The notes under the pieces: model-generated | Database searches by the model: none | The model's input: the letters and a program-made list of their open reading frames with translations, nothing else | Told to the model about the DNA's origin: nothing | Source of the DNA: Klebsiella grimontii | Lineage (GTDB): Bacteria > Pseudomonadota > Gammaproteobacteria > Enterobacterales > Enterobacteriaceae | Length of the DNA stretch: 64,000 nucleotides | NCBI RefSeq assembly: GCF_900200035.1 | Contig: NZ_FZTC01000015.1 | Coordinates: forward strand, 124,001-188,000 | Direction: 5' to 3' | Position numbers and translations under genes: made by a program | Part shown: one piece after another, positions 8,762 through 17,148 of the stretch | How the letters are laid out: every line of letters starts with the position of its first letter | Numbering within the stretch: the stretch's first letter is position 1

Positions 8762-9898
8762 TTAAGGATTAACCACGGTACGAAACGCCAGCTTGCCATC
8801 CTTCACTTCGTTGATGACCGCGCTGCGGATAGCGTCGCCGTTTTGTAACGTCAGCGTGCCGGTCACGCCCTGGAAGTCCTTAGTGGCGCGAATTTTTTCG
8901 TTAACGCAAACCCGGTCGTGCGGGTCGCTGCACTGGTTCATGGCGTTGATAATGACGTTATAAGCGTCCGCCGCCATTGCGCCCCAGGTATGGGTCGGCT
9001 GCTGGTATTTGGCTTCCCAGGCTTTGATAAACACCTCGCCCGCCGGCGTTTGCTCTTTGGCGTTCGGCGAGTAGTAGTCGGTGGTCATATAGCCGTTGAC
9101 CGCGTCTTTACCAACGTCAAAAAAGACCTGATCCGCCGCCAGTCCGTCGCCGCCGACCACCGGTTTGCTCAGCCCCAGCTGTTTAGCCTGTACGGCGATG
9201 AGCGCCCCTTCGGTGTAGTAAATCGGCATATAAATCATGTCGACGTTCTTCGCCTTCACGCTGGCCAACTGGGCCTTAAAGTCTTTGCTGCCGCCAGGGG
9301 CCTGAACTTCGATAGGTATGGTGCCGCCGTTTTTCAGGAACTGCGTGCGGAAGGCCTTCGCCAGGCCGACGGAGTAGTCGTTGCTGCTGTCGAAGACGAT
9401 GGCGGCGGTTTTGGCCTTCAGATCGCGCGAGGCGAGGTTAGCGCCGACCACGCCCTGGAAGCTGTCGGAGAAGCAGACCCGGCTGACGTAAGGATGGTTG
9501 CGGGTGACGCGGTCGTTGGTGGCGGTTGAGGAGACCAGCGGCGTTTTGCTGTCGTCGGCGATTTTGGTCATCGCCAGGGTATTGGAGGAGGTGACTTCGC
9601 CGATCACCGCGTCGACTTTATCGCTGGAGACCAGGCGCTGCATGGCGTTAGCGGCTTCGACCTTGTCGCTCTTATCGTCAATCACGATAAGCTTCACGGT
9701 GTCGCCGTTTTTTAACGTCGGCGTAATGCTCTGGATAATATCTAGCCCTTTTTGCGAAGGCTGACCGTAGCCGCTCAGCGCGCCGCTCAGCGGCAATACC
9801 ACGCCGATTTTAATTTCAGCCGCCTGCGCGCTGCTGGCACCGACCCACGCGGCAACCAGCGTGGCCATTAAAGACGCTTTCCCGGAAAACTTGTTCAT
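8762..9898 (-). CDS. Liv-type ABC transporter periplasmic binding protein
   Basis: This 378-residue receptor is of the LivJ/LivK (Peripla_BP_6) type. A signal peptide ends near SSAQA (residue 26), followed by the family start EIKIGVVLPLSGALSGYG. Later motifs include AVIGEVTSSNTLAMTKIAD and STATNDRVTR. Two closely spaced Cys near the C-terminal third (NQC and RVC, about eight residues apart) may form a disulfide. It is the first gene of the five-gene operon. It is too diverged to call a leucine receptor; the ligand is open. Confidence 0.88.
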   Translation of the reverse strand: MNKFSGKASLMATLVAAWVGASSAQAAEIKIGVVLPLSGALSGYGQPSQKGLDIIQSITPTLKNGDTVKLIVIDDKSDKVEAANAMQRLVSSDKVDAVIGEVTSSNTLAMTKIADDSKTPLVSSTATNDRVTRNHPYVSRVCFSDSFQGVVGANLASRDLKAKTAAIVFDSSNDYSVGLAKAFRTQFLKNGGTIPIEVQAPGGSKDFKAQLASVKAKNVDMIYMPIYYTEGALIAVQAKQLGLSKPVVGGDGLAADQVFFDVGKDAVNGYMTTDYYSPNAKEQTPAGEVFIKAWEAKYQQPTHTWGAMAADAYNVIINAMNQCSDPHDRVCVNEKIRATKDFQGVTGTLTLQNGDAIRSAVINEVKDGKLAFRTVVNP

Positions 9899-9956
9899 TG
9901 CTACCTCACCGTCGGTCGATTATTTATCTTTAACCATCAATGACTGCATAACATTG

Positions 9957-9990
9957 AAAAATAATTCGCCAGCGTACCCGGCGAATTATT
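9957..9990 (-). terminator. Hairpin terminator downstream of eutC on the minus strand
   Basis: Read on the minus strand, an 11-bp perfect stem AATAATTCGCC / GGCGAATTATT with a 9-nt loop runs into a T-rich end (ATTATTTTTC). It would stop transcripts coming from eat-eutBC. It also lies about 60 bp before the binding-protein start, so it could act as a leader attenuator if that operon's promoter is further upstream. Confidence 0.7.
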
Positions 9991-10143
9991 GGCTGTTATG
10001 TTGAATAGATAACGAGATATATTTGATGCGCAGAATTACCTTACAACGTCCGTTTCATTTTTACTCATGCAATATTCTTATTACCTGCAGGAAAGGGCAT
10101 AAAGCTGATGACAACCCTGTTTTGGGTACGCTGAACGCATTTT

Positions 10144-10175
10144 GCCGGGTGGCGGCTGACGCCTTACCCGGCCTG
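10144..10175 (+). repeat. REP palindrome (GCCGGGTGGCGG family)
   Basis: The sequence GCCGGGTGGCGG, then ACGCC, then TTACCCGGC is the classic REP palindrome. Further copies in this window are at 18073-18152 and 21309-21343. Confidence 0.85.
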
Positions 10176-10264
10176 GAAAACCCGCAATTTCAGCGCGCGC
10201 CAGAATATAATATTCAGGTGCGCCCGATAATATTAAAAATCTATTCTGCTGCTCGCGTGACTTA

Positions 10265-11041
10265 TTATTTTAATTGGCTCAAAGGTTTTATTTTTCCATG
10301 CAGCGCCGGATTATCGCTTTCATCTTTCAGGCGCACCCCGGTAAGCCGCCGCAAAAAGGCCTGTTCCAGCAGCCAGGCCAGCTTAAAAGCGGCGGCATCA
10401 AAGCTCAGCCCTTCCGGACGAATATTAGAAATACAGTTGCGCTCCGACTCCAGCCGCTGGCGATGCGGCTGCCAGGTTAAATACACCCCGAGGCTGTCCG
10501 GCGAGGAGAGCCCGGGCCTTTCGCCAATTAATATCGCCACCGCTCTGGCCTTCAGCGTTTCGCCTATATCATCGCCGAGCGCGACCCGCGACTGGTGCGC
10601 CAGCACCACCGGGGCGAGGCTCAGCCCGAGGGTTTTCAGGTACGGCAGCAGAGCGCGGATCAGCGGCACCGCCTGGCGCTGCACGGCGTACGACGACAGC
10701 CCGTCGCCAATCACCAGCAGCAGGTCGGCGGGGCGTGCGCCGCTGGCGGCGAGGTCGGCGCGGCTCTCCTCGTTCAGCTGTCGCCCGAGATCCGGGCGAT
10801 TCAGATAAATATGGCGATCGCTGGCGGCGCTGCGCACGGTCAGCGTCGACAGCCCCAGCTCCGCCAGCGGCTGGACTAACTGGTCGCTGGCGAAAGGCTG
10901 GTGGATAGCGTCGCGCGCCCGGGCGTGGGCGAGGCCGAAATTCAGCACTTCGCGGGTCGGCAGGCTGGCGCCGCTGCGGCCCAGCGCAATCCGCGCATCG
11001 GTAAATTCGCGCAGCGGGTTCCAGGCGTCGGGAGGGTTCAT
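10265..11041 (-). CDS. eutC: Ethanolamine ammonia-lyase small subunit
   Basis: This is the small subunit of the adenosylcobalamin-dependent enzyme that splits ethanolamine into acetaldehyde and ammonia. It has 258 residues, shorter than E. coli EutC (about 295) mainly at the N-terminus. Family motifs include DARIALGRSGASLPT near the start, DLLLVIGDGLSS in the middle, and SERNCISNIRPEGL near the C-terminus. Its start overlaps the eutB stop by 4 bp (ATGA). No microcompartment shell gene, reactivase (eutA) or aldehyde dehydrogenase gene is nearby. Confidence 0.93.
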   Translation of the reverse strand: MNPPDAWNPLREFTDARIALGRSGASLPTREVLNFGLAHARARDAIHQPFASDQLVQPLAELGLSTLTVRSAASDRHIYLNRPDLGRQLNEESRADLAASGARPADLLLVIGDGLSSYAVQRQAVPLIRALLPYLKTLGLSLAPVVLAHQSRVALGDDIGETLKARAVAILIGERPGLSSPDSLGVYLTWQPHRQRLESERNCISNIRPEGLSFDAAAFKLAWLLEQAFLRRLTGVRLKDESDNPALHGKIKPLSQLK

Positions 11042-12426
11042 ACCGGTTCTCCTTGCGGCAGGACGGAAAGCAGCGGATGGCGGGCATCGGTCAGACGCAG
11101 CGCGCCGTGGCGGTCAATAATCTGCATCTTCGTTAGCCAGTCGGCGAACTCAGGCGCATGTTGCAAACCCAGCAGACGGCGGGCGTAAAGGGCATCGTGG
11201 AACGAGGTGCTTTGGTAGTTGAGCATAATATCGTCAGCCCCCGGCACGCCGATCAAAAAGGTCAGTCCGGCGGCGCACAGCAGCGTCAGCAGGGTATCCA
11301 TATCGTCCTGATCCGCTTCGGCGTGATTGGTGTAGCAAACGTCGCAGCCGATAGGCAGCCCCATCAGCTTGCCGCAGAAATGATCTTCCAGCCCGGCGCG
11401 GATAATCTGCTTACCATCGTACAGATACTCCGGGCCGATAAAGCCCACCACCGTATTGACCAGCAGCGGCTCGAAATGGCGGGCGACGGCGTAGGCGCGG
11501 GCTTCGCAGGTCTGCTGATCAACGCCGTGGTGGGCGTTGGCGGAAAGGCAGCTGCCCTGGCCGGTTTCAAAATACATCACGTTGTTGCCCAGCGTACCGC
11601 GGTTCAGGCTAAGCGCCGCTTCTTTGGCCTCCTGCAGCAGCGCCAGATTAATGCCGAAACCGCTGTTGGCGGCTTCGGTACCGGCCACCGACTGGAACAC
11701 CAGATCCACCGGCGCGCCGCGTTCAATCAGCTGCAGGGTGTTGGTGACGTGGGTCAAAATGCACGACTGGGTGGGGATGGCGAAGCGCTGAATAATCTCG
11801 TCGAGCATATGGTTCAGCTGCGCCAGCACCGGCAGGCTGTCGCTGGCCGGGTTAATGCCGATCACCGCGTCTCCGGCGCCGTACAGCAGGCCGTCGAGCA
11901 TGCTGGCGGCGATGCCTTTCATATCATCGGTCGGGTGATTGGGCTGCAGGCGCACGCTCAGGCGCCCCGGCAGGCCGATAGTGTTGCGAAAACGGGTCAC
12001 CACCCGGCATTTGCTGGCGGCGAGGATCAGATCCTGATTGCGCATCAGCTTGCTGACCGCGGCGGCCATCTCCGGGGTTATCGCGCGGGCGACCTGGCGC
12101 AGCGCCGCTTCGTCGGTGGCGTCGTCGAGCAGCCAGTCGCGAAAATCGCCGACCGTCAGATGACGAATCGCCGCGAAGCCCCGGGCGTCGTGGGTATCGA
12201 GGATCAGCCGGGTCACCTCATCCTGCTCGTAGGGGATCAGCGGATTATCGAGAATCTCGGTGAGCGGAACCTCCGCCAGCGCCATTTTTGCCGCCATCCG
12301 CTCTTCGGCGGACCCGGCGATAACCCCCGCCAGCGCGTCGCCGGAACGCGCGGGAGAGGCTTTCGCCATCAGCGTTTTCAGACTATCAAAGCGCCATACC
12401 TGGCCCGATAGCGTAGTTTTATACAT
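11038..12426 (-). CDS. eutB: Ethanolamine ammonia-lyase large subunit
   Basis: This is the catalytic TIM-barrel subunit of ethanolamine ammonia-lyase, 462 residues. It matches EutB throughout: MYKTTLSGQVWRF start, LARSGDALAGV-like segment, RLQPNHPTDDMKGIAASMLDGL, GDAVIGINPASDS, FETGQGSCLSANAHHGVDQQT, VGFIGPEYLYDGKQIIRAGLEDHF and DDIMLNYQSTSFHD. The start at 12426 is chosen because family members begin there; an upstream in-frame start at 12618 would run deep into the permease gene. It lies 11 bp after the permease gene. Divergence from the E. coli operon copy suggests a separate lineage of the Pseudomonas-like permease-eutBC type. Confidence 0.95.
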   Translation of the reverse strand: MYKTTLSGQVWRFDSLKTLMAKASPARSGDALAGVIAGSAEERMAAKMALAEVPLTEILDNPLIPYEQDEVTRLILDTHDARGFAAIRHLTVGDFRDWLLDDATDEAALRQVARAITPEMAAAVSKLMRNQDLILAASKCRVVTRFRNTIGLPGRLSVRLQPNHPTDDMKGIAASMLDGLLYGAGDAVIGINPASDSLPVLAQLNHMLDEIIQRFAIPTQSCILTHVTNTLQLIERGAPVDLVFQSVAGTEAANSGFGINLALLQEAKEAALSLNRGTLGNNVMYFETGQGSCLSANAHHGVDQQTCEARAYAVARHFEPLLVNTVVGFIGPEYLYDGKQIIRAGLEDHFCGKLMGLPIGCDVCYTNHAEADQDDMDTLLTLLCAAGLTFLIGVPGADDIMLNYQSTSFHDALYARRLLGLQHAPEFADWLTKMQIIDRHGALRLTDARHPLLSVLPQGEPV

Positions 12427-12437
12427 GTGTCGCCTCC

Positions 12438-13817
12438 TCAGGAGACCGTACGCAGCTGCGGATCCACCGCCGCGCGCTGGCGGGCCGCTGCGGTCTTGCG
12501 AAACCACAGATAGCCGCCGAGCATCATGGCGGCGAAAATCAGCGCCAGCAGCGGGTTGTACCAGACCATCGCCACCAGGCAGAGTACCGCCATCGCCAGG
12601 GCGAAGGCCGGCGCCCACGGATAGAGCGGCGCGCGGAACGGTCGAATCAGCTTCGGCTCGCTGCGGCGCAGTTTAAACAGCGCCGCCATCGAGGTGATAT
12701 ACATAACAATAGCGCCAAATACCGACATCGTAACGATACAGGCGGTCAGCGGCATCCCGCTAATAGTGATCAGCGAATCGGAGAAAATGGCGGCGATGCC
12801 GACCACGCCGCCGGCGAGGATCGCCAGATGCGGCGTGCGGGTGCGGCGGTTCAGCGTTGCCAGGCTGGCGGGGAGATAGCCCGCGCGCGCCAGCGAGTAA
12901 ATCTGTCGCGAGTAGCCCATGATAATGCCGTGGAACGACGCCACCAGGCCGAACAGCCCCAGCCACACCAGCATATGCAGCCAGCCGCTGCTGTTGCCGA
13001 CCACCATTTTCATCGCCTGCGGCAGCGGGTCGTTAATATTGGCCAGGGTTCGCCAGTCGCCCACGCCGCCGGCAAAGATCATCACGCCAATCGCCAGTAC
13101 GGTCAGGGTCAGAATGCCGCCGCCCAGCGCTCGGGGAATGGTGCGCTGCGGATCTTTAGCCTCTTCGGCGGCCATCGATGCGCCTTCAATCGCCAGAAAA
13201 AACCAGATAGCAAACGGGATGGCGGCAAACATGCCCGGCAGCGCCAGGCCGCTGAAGCTCTCCGCGCCCGCCCAGCCGTTAGCGGTAAAGTGGCTCCACG
13301 AGAAGCCCGGCGCGACCACGCCCATAAATACCAGCAGCTCGAAGATCGCTAATAACGTCACCACCAGCTCAAAGGTGGCGGCAATGCCCACGCCGAGAAT
13401 ATTCAGCGTCATAAAGATAATATAGGCGCCGCAGGCTACCCATTTGGGGTCGAGCGCCGGAAACTGCACGTTAAGGTAGGCGCCGATGGCCATGGCGATG
13501 GCGGGCGGGGCGAAGACGAATTCAATCAGGGTCGCGAAGCCGGCGATAAACCCGCCGGTCGGGCCAAAGGCGCGGTAGGCGTAGGCAAATGGCCCACCCG
13601 CATGCGGAATGGCGGTGGTCAGCTCGGTAAAGCTAAAAATAAAGGCGCAGTACATCGCGGCGATGGCCAGCGCGACGATCATAAAGCCCAGCGTCCCGGC
13701 CTGGGACCAGCCGTAGCTCCAGCCGAAATACTCCCCGGAAATAACCAGCCCAACGGCGATCCCCCATAAGCGGAAACTGCCGAGCGTTCTTTTTAGCGTT
13801 GTGGTTTGCTCTGTCAT
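12438..13817 (-). CDS. eat: Ethanolamine permease of the APC family
   Basis: This 459-residue permease has about twelve hydrophobic segments and APC-family features such as GLVISGEYFGWSYGW near the start, ELTTAIPHAGGPFAYAYRAFG, and FFLAIEGASMAAEEAKDPQRTIPRA in the middle. Ethanolamine/APC permeases that sit directly before eutB and eutC are the expected uptake partner, and the spacing of 11 bp to eutB supports one transcript. It would import ethanolamine by proton symport. The assignment of substrate rests on the neighbours as well as family resemblance. Confidence 0.85.
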   Translation of the reverse strand: MTEQTTTLKRTLGSFRLWGIAVGLVISGEYFGWSYGWSQAGTLGFMIVALAIAAMYCAFIFSFTELTTAIPHAGGPFAYAYRAFGPTGGFIAGFATLIEFVFAPPAIAMAIGAYLNVQFPALDPKWVACGAYIIFMTLNILGVGIAATFELVVTLLAIFELLVFMGVVAPGFSWSHFTANGWAGAESFSGLALPGMFAAIPFAIWFFLAIEGASMAAEEAKDPQRTIPRALGGGILTLTVLAIGVMIFAGGVGDWRTLANINDPLPQAMKMVVGNSSGWLHMLVWLGLFGLVASFHGIIMGYSRQIYSLARAGYLPASLATLNRRTRTPHLAILAGGVVGIAAIFSDSLITISGMPLTACIVTMSVFGAIVMYITSMAALFKLRRSEPKLIRPFRAPLYPWAPAFALAMAVLCLVAMVWYNPLLALIFAAMMLGGYLWFRKTAAARQRAAVDPQLRTVS

Positions 13818-14125
13818 GTTCGTTGCCTCGCCAGATAAAGATATCGGGAGAGTTGCAAAGAGAATGCCAGGGCATACCGCTGATAAACGCGGCGGTTTAA
13901 GAACCTATCCCATTAGGGCTATCTTATTTGCCAGTTTGGCCCTGGGCAGTGCTCAGAGTCCTCACGTACTACGTGTACGTTCCGGTTCTTGCGCGCTGTC
14001 CGTGTCCAAACTGTCTGCAACGATTACGCCTGTTGGAATAGGCTCTAAGCCAACGACGATCGATAAAAGGGCAGACCGCGCCCGGCGGGAGAGTCGCCGT
14101 GGTGCAGCTGCCCGCAAATGTGGCG
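13818..14125. other. Intergenic region with a 150-bp repeat, upstream of the ethanolamine permease
   Basis: About 308 bp lie between the GH28 gene end and the permease start. The central half is the inverted-ended repeat at 13898-14048. The flanks hold the permease leader and the GH28 stop region; no gene or clear terminator was seen. Confidence 0.6.
13898..14048. repeat. Intergenic element of about 150 bp with inverted ends
   Basis: The left end TTAAGAACCTATCCCATTAG and the reverse complement of the right end (TTAGAGCCTATTCCAACAGG) are imperfect inverted repeats. An internal near-palindrome CACGTACTACGTG lies near 13963-13975. There is no coding capacity. The shape is that of a miniature mobile or structured intergenic repeat; it is not a REP or ERIC element. 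I cannot name the family. Confidence 0.55.
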
Positions 14126-15513
14126 TTACTGGTGCACGATGGCGCCAGCGTCTTTTTGAATTACCGGGCCTGCTTTCACCTGCAGGTTAAGTCCTTTACT
14201 CTCCAGATCGGCGTTGCGAATGCGCAGGCCGCGGTCGGCTTCAATATTGACGTTGCTAAAATGGAAACCGCTGAGCGGCGCTTCCGGGGTACCGATAATA
14301 TAGGCCGCCGCTTTGCTGTCGCCGGTGGAGGTTAAATTCTCAACGGTGATATTGCTGAAGTGCGGGGTCTTGTATTTGTCGAAGGGCTGTTTCGGGTCGC
14401 TGTCCGGCGGATAGATCTGCTCGCCGAGGGTAAAGCCGCCCGCCTGCAGCAGCTTATCGACCTCGGCCTGCACAATCGGCGCGGCTTTGTAATAGGCGGA
14501 GAACACCAGCGGCACCTCAACGTTATGCATTCTGGTGTTGCGGTAGACGATATTTTTTACCTCGCCGCCTTTGCCGCGCGGGCTTTTAATCCGAATGCCG
14601 TACATCGAACCTTCGAAGGTATTGTTTTCCACCAGCACGTTATTCACGCCGCCTGCGCTCTCGCTGCCGATGGAGATCCCGCGCCCCTGCTTCAGAGTGT
14701 TGTTGGCGATATAGATGTTATCCACCACCCCGTCCGGGAAGCGCGGGTCGGCTTTCTCCGCCTTGATGGCAATATGGTCGTCGTTACAGTCGATATAGTT
14801 GTTGGTAATACGGATATTCTGGCTATCGATAGGGTCGATGGCGTCGGTGTTTGGCGCATGCCACGGTGAAAGAATACGCGTGCCGTTGATATCGACATCG
14901 TGCGCGTAGCGGGTGACGACGTGGAAGCTGGGTGAATGGGTGAGGGTCACGCCGTCGATAAGCACGTTGCTGGCGCGGGTGATATAAATCAGCCGCGGCC
15001 GGTCGGTACCGCCTTTCTTGCCGGTGGCGCGGATATTTTCCCGCCAGCGCTCCCACCATACCGCGCCCTGGCCGTCGATAGTGCCTTCACCGACGATGGC
15101 CACGTTTTGCGCGTCGGCGATGCTGATAAACGGCAGCCAGCCGTTCTCCGCTTCGGCGTATCGGGTTTTATCATCGCCGCGATAGGCGGCCTCTTCGGTT
15201 GAGGCCACCAGGGTGGCGTCTTTCTCCAGCTTAAGCTGAATATTGTTTTTCAGAAACAGCGGGTTGGTCAGGAAATTGCCTTTCGGCACCCGCACCGTTC
15301 CCCCTCCGGCGGCGGCGCAGTCATCAATCGCTTTTTGAATGGCATCGGATCGGTGTTGAGCGCGATTTGCAGCCGGTGGCCCTCTGCGCCGTAGTGGGTG
15401 ATATCACAGACTTTATCGGGAAACTTCACGGAACTCGCGGCCTGAGCGGCGTGCAGCGGTAGAAGGCCGACGGCGGCAGCGGCGGCCCACAGAGGCAAAG
15501 CGCGGGGTATCAT
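14126..15513 (-). pseudogene. GH28 polygalacturonase, frameshifted (PehX-like)
   Basis: The product would be a secreted or periplasmic pectin-degrading enzyme of glycoside hydrolase family 28. The start at 15513 (AAAGGATAA upstream) gives a signal peptide ending AAQAA and the segment VCDITHYGAEG, but the frame is lost near 15345-15355; the following DAIQKAIDDC, GGGTVRVPKGNF and the rest are in another frame. The catalytic NTD (HAPNTDAIDP), DD (CNDDHIAIK) and RIK (YGIRIKSP) motifs are intact. The usual GHG motif reads QGRGISIGSE, so its His is replaced by Arg. The net shift equals 1 lost or 2 (or 5) gained bases; a sequencing error cannot be excluded. Confidence 0.8.
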
Positions 15514-15707
15514 GGCATTATCCTTTCTGGTTTATTGTTTTGTAAAATTATCACCAGTGTTTTGATTTATTGAGTGCGGCGATCACGGTTTCTCTTTTGT
15601 CGTTATTCTGCCCATAAGTGGCGATGATGATTTGGGCGAATGCATAGATGACAGGCCCGGCGGCTTTGCAATTTGGCGACAGGCGGGGTATAAGGAATCT
15701 CTTATCT

Positions 15708-15731
15708 GGATGTTTAGATGTCTATACGCCC
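15708..15731 (+). promoter_or_regulatory. Probable tandem MetJ boxes upstream of mmuP
   Basis: Three consecutive 8-mers match the met box AGACGTCT at 5, 7 and 5 of 8 positions (GGATGTTT, AGATGTCT, ATACGCCC). They lie within 35 bp of the mmuP start, a place where MetJ would block transcription. Control of S-methylmethionine use by MetJ is expected from E. coli. Confidence 0.5.
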
Positions 15732-15741
15732 ATGAGGTCAA

Positions 15742-17148
15742 ATGCAAACAACACAAAAACAAGGTGGGCAGCTTAAGCGCACCATGAAGACCCGCCACCT
15801 GATCATGCTGTCGCTGGGTGGCGTTATTGGCACAGGGTTATTCTTTAATACCGGCTATATCATCTCCACCACCGGAGCGGCGGGCACGCTGCTGGCCTAT
15901 CTGATCGGCGCGCTGGTGGTCTGGCTGGTGATGCAGTGTCTGGGCGAACTCTCGGTGGCGATGCCGGAAACCGGGGCGTTTCACGTCTACGCCGCACGCT
16001 ATCTCGGCCCGGCGACCGGCTATACCGTGGCCTGGCTCTACTGGCTGACCTGGACCGTGGCGCTTGGCTCCAGCTTCACCGCCGCCGGATTCTGCATGCA
16101 GTACTGGTTCCCGCAGGTGCCGGTATGGGTCTGGTGCGTGGTGTTCTGCGCGGTGATTTTCGCCCTCAACGTTATCTCTACCCGCTTCTTTGCCGAAGGT
16201 GAATTCTGGTTCTCGCTGGTGAAAGTGATCACCATTATTGCCTTTATCATTCTCGGCGGGGCGGCGATCTTTGGCATTATTCCGATGCAGGATGGCTCGC
16301 CGGCGCCGGGGCTGCGCAATATCACCGCCGAAGGCTGGTTCCCGCACGGCGGTCTGCCGATCCTGATGACCATGGTGGCGGTCAACTTCGCTTTCTCCGG
16401 CACCGAGCTTATCGGCATTGCGGCCGGGGAAACGGAAAATCCGCATAAAGTCATTCCGGTGGCCATTCGCACCACCATCGCCCGGCTGATTATCTTTTTT
16501 ATCGGCACCGTCTTCGTGCTGGCGGCGCTGATCCCGATGCAGCAGGCGGGGGTAGAGAAGAGCCCGTTTGTGCTGGTGTTCGAAAAGGTCGGCATTCCTT
16601 ACGCGGCGGATATTTTTAACTTCGTGATCCTGACGGCGATTCTGTCGGCGGCCAACTCCGGCCTCTACGCCTCCGGGCGGATGCTGTGGTCGCTCTCCAA
16701 TGAAAACACGCTGCCGGCCTGTTTTACCAAATTGACCAGGAACGGCGTGCCGCTGACGGCGATTTCGGTGAGCATGCTCGGCGGCGTGCTGGCGCTGTTC
16801 TCCAGCGTCGTGGCCCCGGATACGGTGTTTGTCGCGCTGTCGGCGATTTCCGGCTTTGCGGTGGTGGCGGTATGGCTGAGCATCTGCGCCTCGCACTTTA
16901 TGTTCCGCCGCCGTCATCTGCAGCAGGGGAAGGCGCTAAGCGAACTGCACTACCGCGCGCCGTGGTATCCGCTGGTGCCGGCGCTGGGATTTGTCCTTTG
17001 CCTGGTGGCCTGCGTGGGTCTGGCGTTTGACCCGAGTCAGAGGATTGCGCTGTGGTGCGGGATCCCGTTCGTGGCCCTGTGTTATGGTGCGTATTATCTG
17101 ACTCGTTCACGGAAACTCACCCAGGAGCCTCAACATGTCGCAGAATAA
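15742..17148 (+). CDS. mmuP: S-methylmethionine permease
   Basis: This inner-membrane APC-family permease imports S-methylmethionine as a methyl donor for methionine synthesis. It has 468 residues and about twelve hydrophobic segments. The N-terminus shows the APC motif [20 protein letters not shown], and later motifs include the [15 protein letters not shown]-like segment and [17 protein letters not shown]. The ATG at 15742 has GAGGT 5-10 nt upstream. It overlaps mmuM by 14 bp, so the transporter and methyltransferase are co-translated. The family also contains amino acid permeases, but the mmuM partner decides the call. Confidence 0.93.
   Translation: MQTTQKQGGQLKRTMKTRHLIMLSLGGVIGTGLFFNTGYIISTTGAAGTLLAYLIGALVVWLVMQCLGELSVAMPETGAFHVYAARYLGPATGYTVAWLYWLTWTVALGSSFTAAGFCMQYWFPQVPVWVWCVVFCAVIFALNVISTRFFAEGEFWFSLVKVITIIAFIILGGAAIFGIIPMQDGSPAPGLRNITAEGWFPHGGLPILMTMVAVNFAFSGTELIGIAAGETENPHKVIPVAIRTTIARLIIFFIGTVFVLAALIPMQQAGVEKSPFVLVFEKVGIPYAADIFNFVILTAILSAANSGLYASGRMLWSLSNENTLPACFTKLTRNGVPLTAISVSMLGGVLALFSSVVAPDTVFVALSAISGFAVVAVWLSICASHFMFRRRHLQQGKALSELHYRAPWYPLVPALGFVLCLVACVGLAFDPSQRIALWCGIPFVALCYGAYYLTRSRKLTQEPQHVAE

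Larger units (their letters stand above)
9899..10264. other. Intergenic region between eutC and the Liv-type operon
   Basis: This gap of 366 bp separates two minus-strand units. It contains a terminator hairpin (9957-9990), a REP palindrome (10144-10175) and AT-rich sequence; no credible gene was seen. The promoter of the Liv-type operon must lie either in the 58 bp between the hairpin and its start codon or upstream of the hairpin. Confidence 0.6.

Noticed and set aside
10023-10808. 261-codon plus-strand frame from the intergenic region into eutC antisense
   Set aside because: It includes a REP palindrome and the reverse of eutC; Ser/Arg-rich without motifs.
11158-12411. 417-codon plus-strand frame opposite eutB
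   Set aside because: Composition is typical of a shadow of a high-GC gene; eutB on the other strand matches its family from end to end.
12427-12618. N-terminal extension of eutB
   Set aside because: It lies inside the permease gene and has no similarity to EutB; the family start is at 12426.
15838-16917. 359-codon minus-strand frame opposite mmuP
   Set aside because: Shadow frame dominated by Arg, His and Gln; mmuP explains the region.
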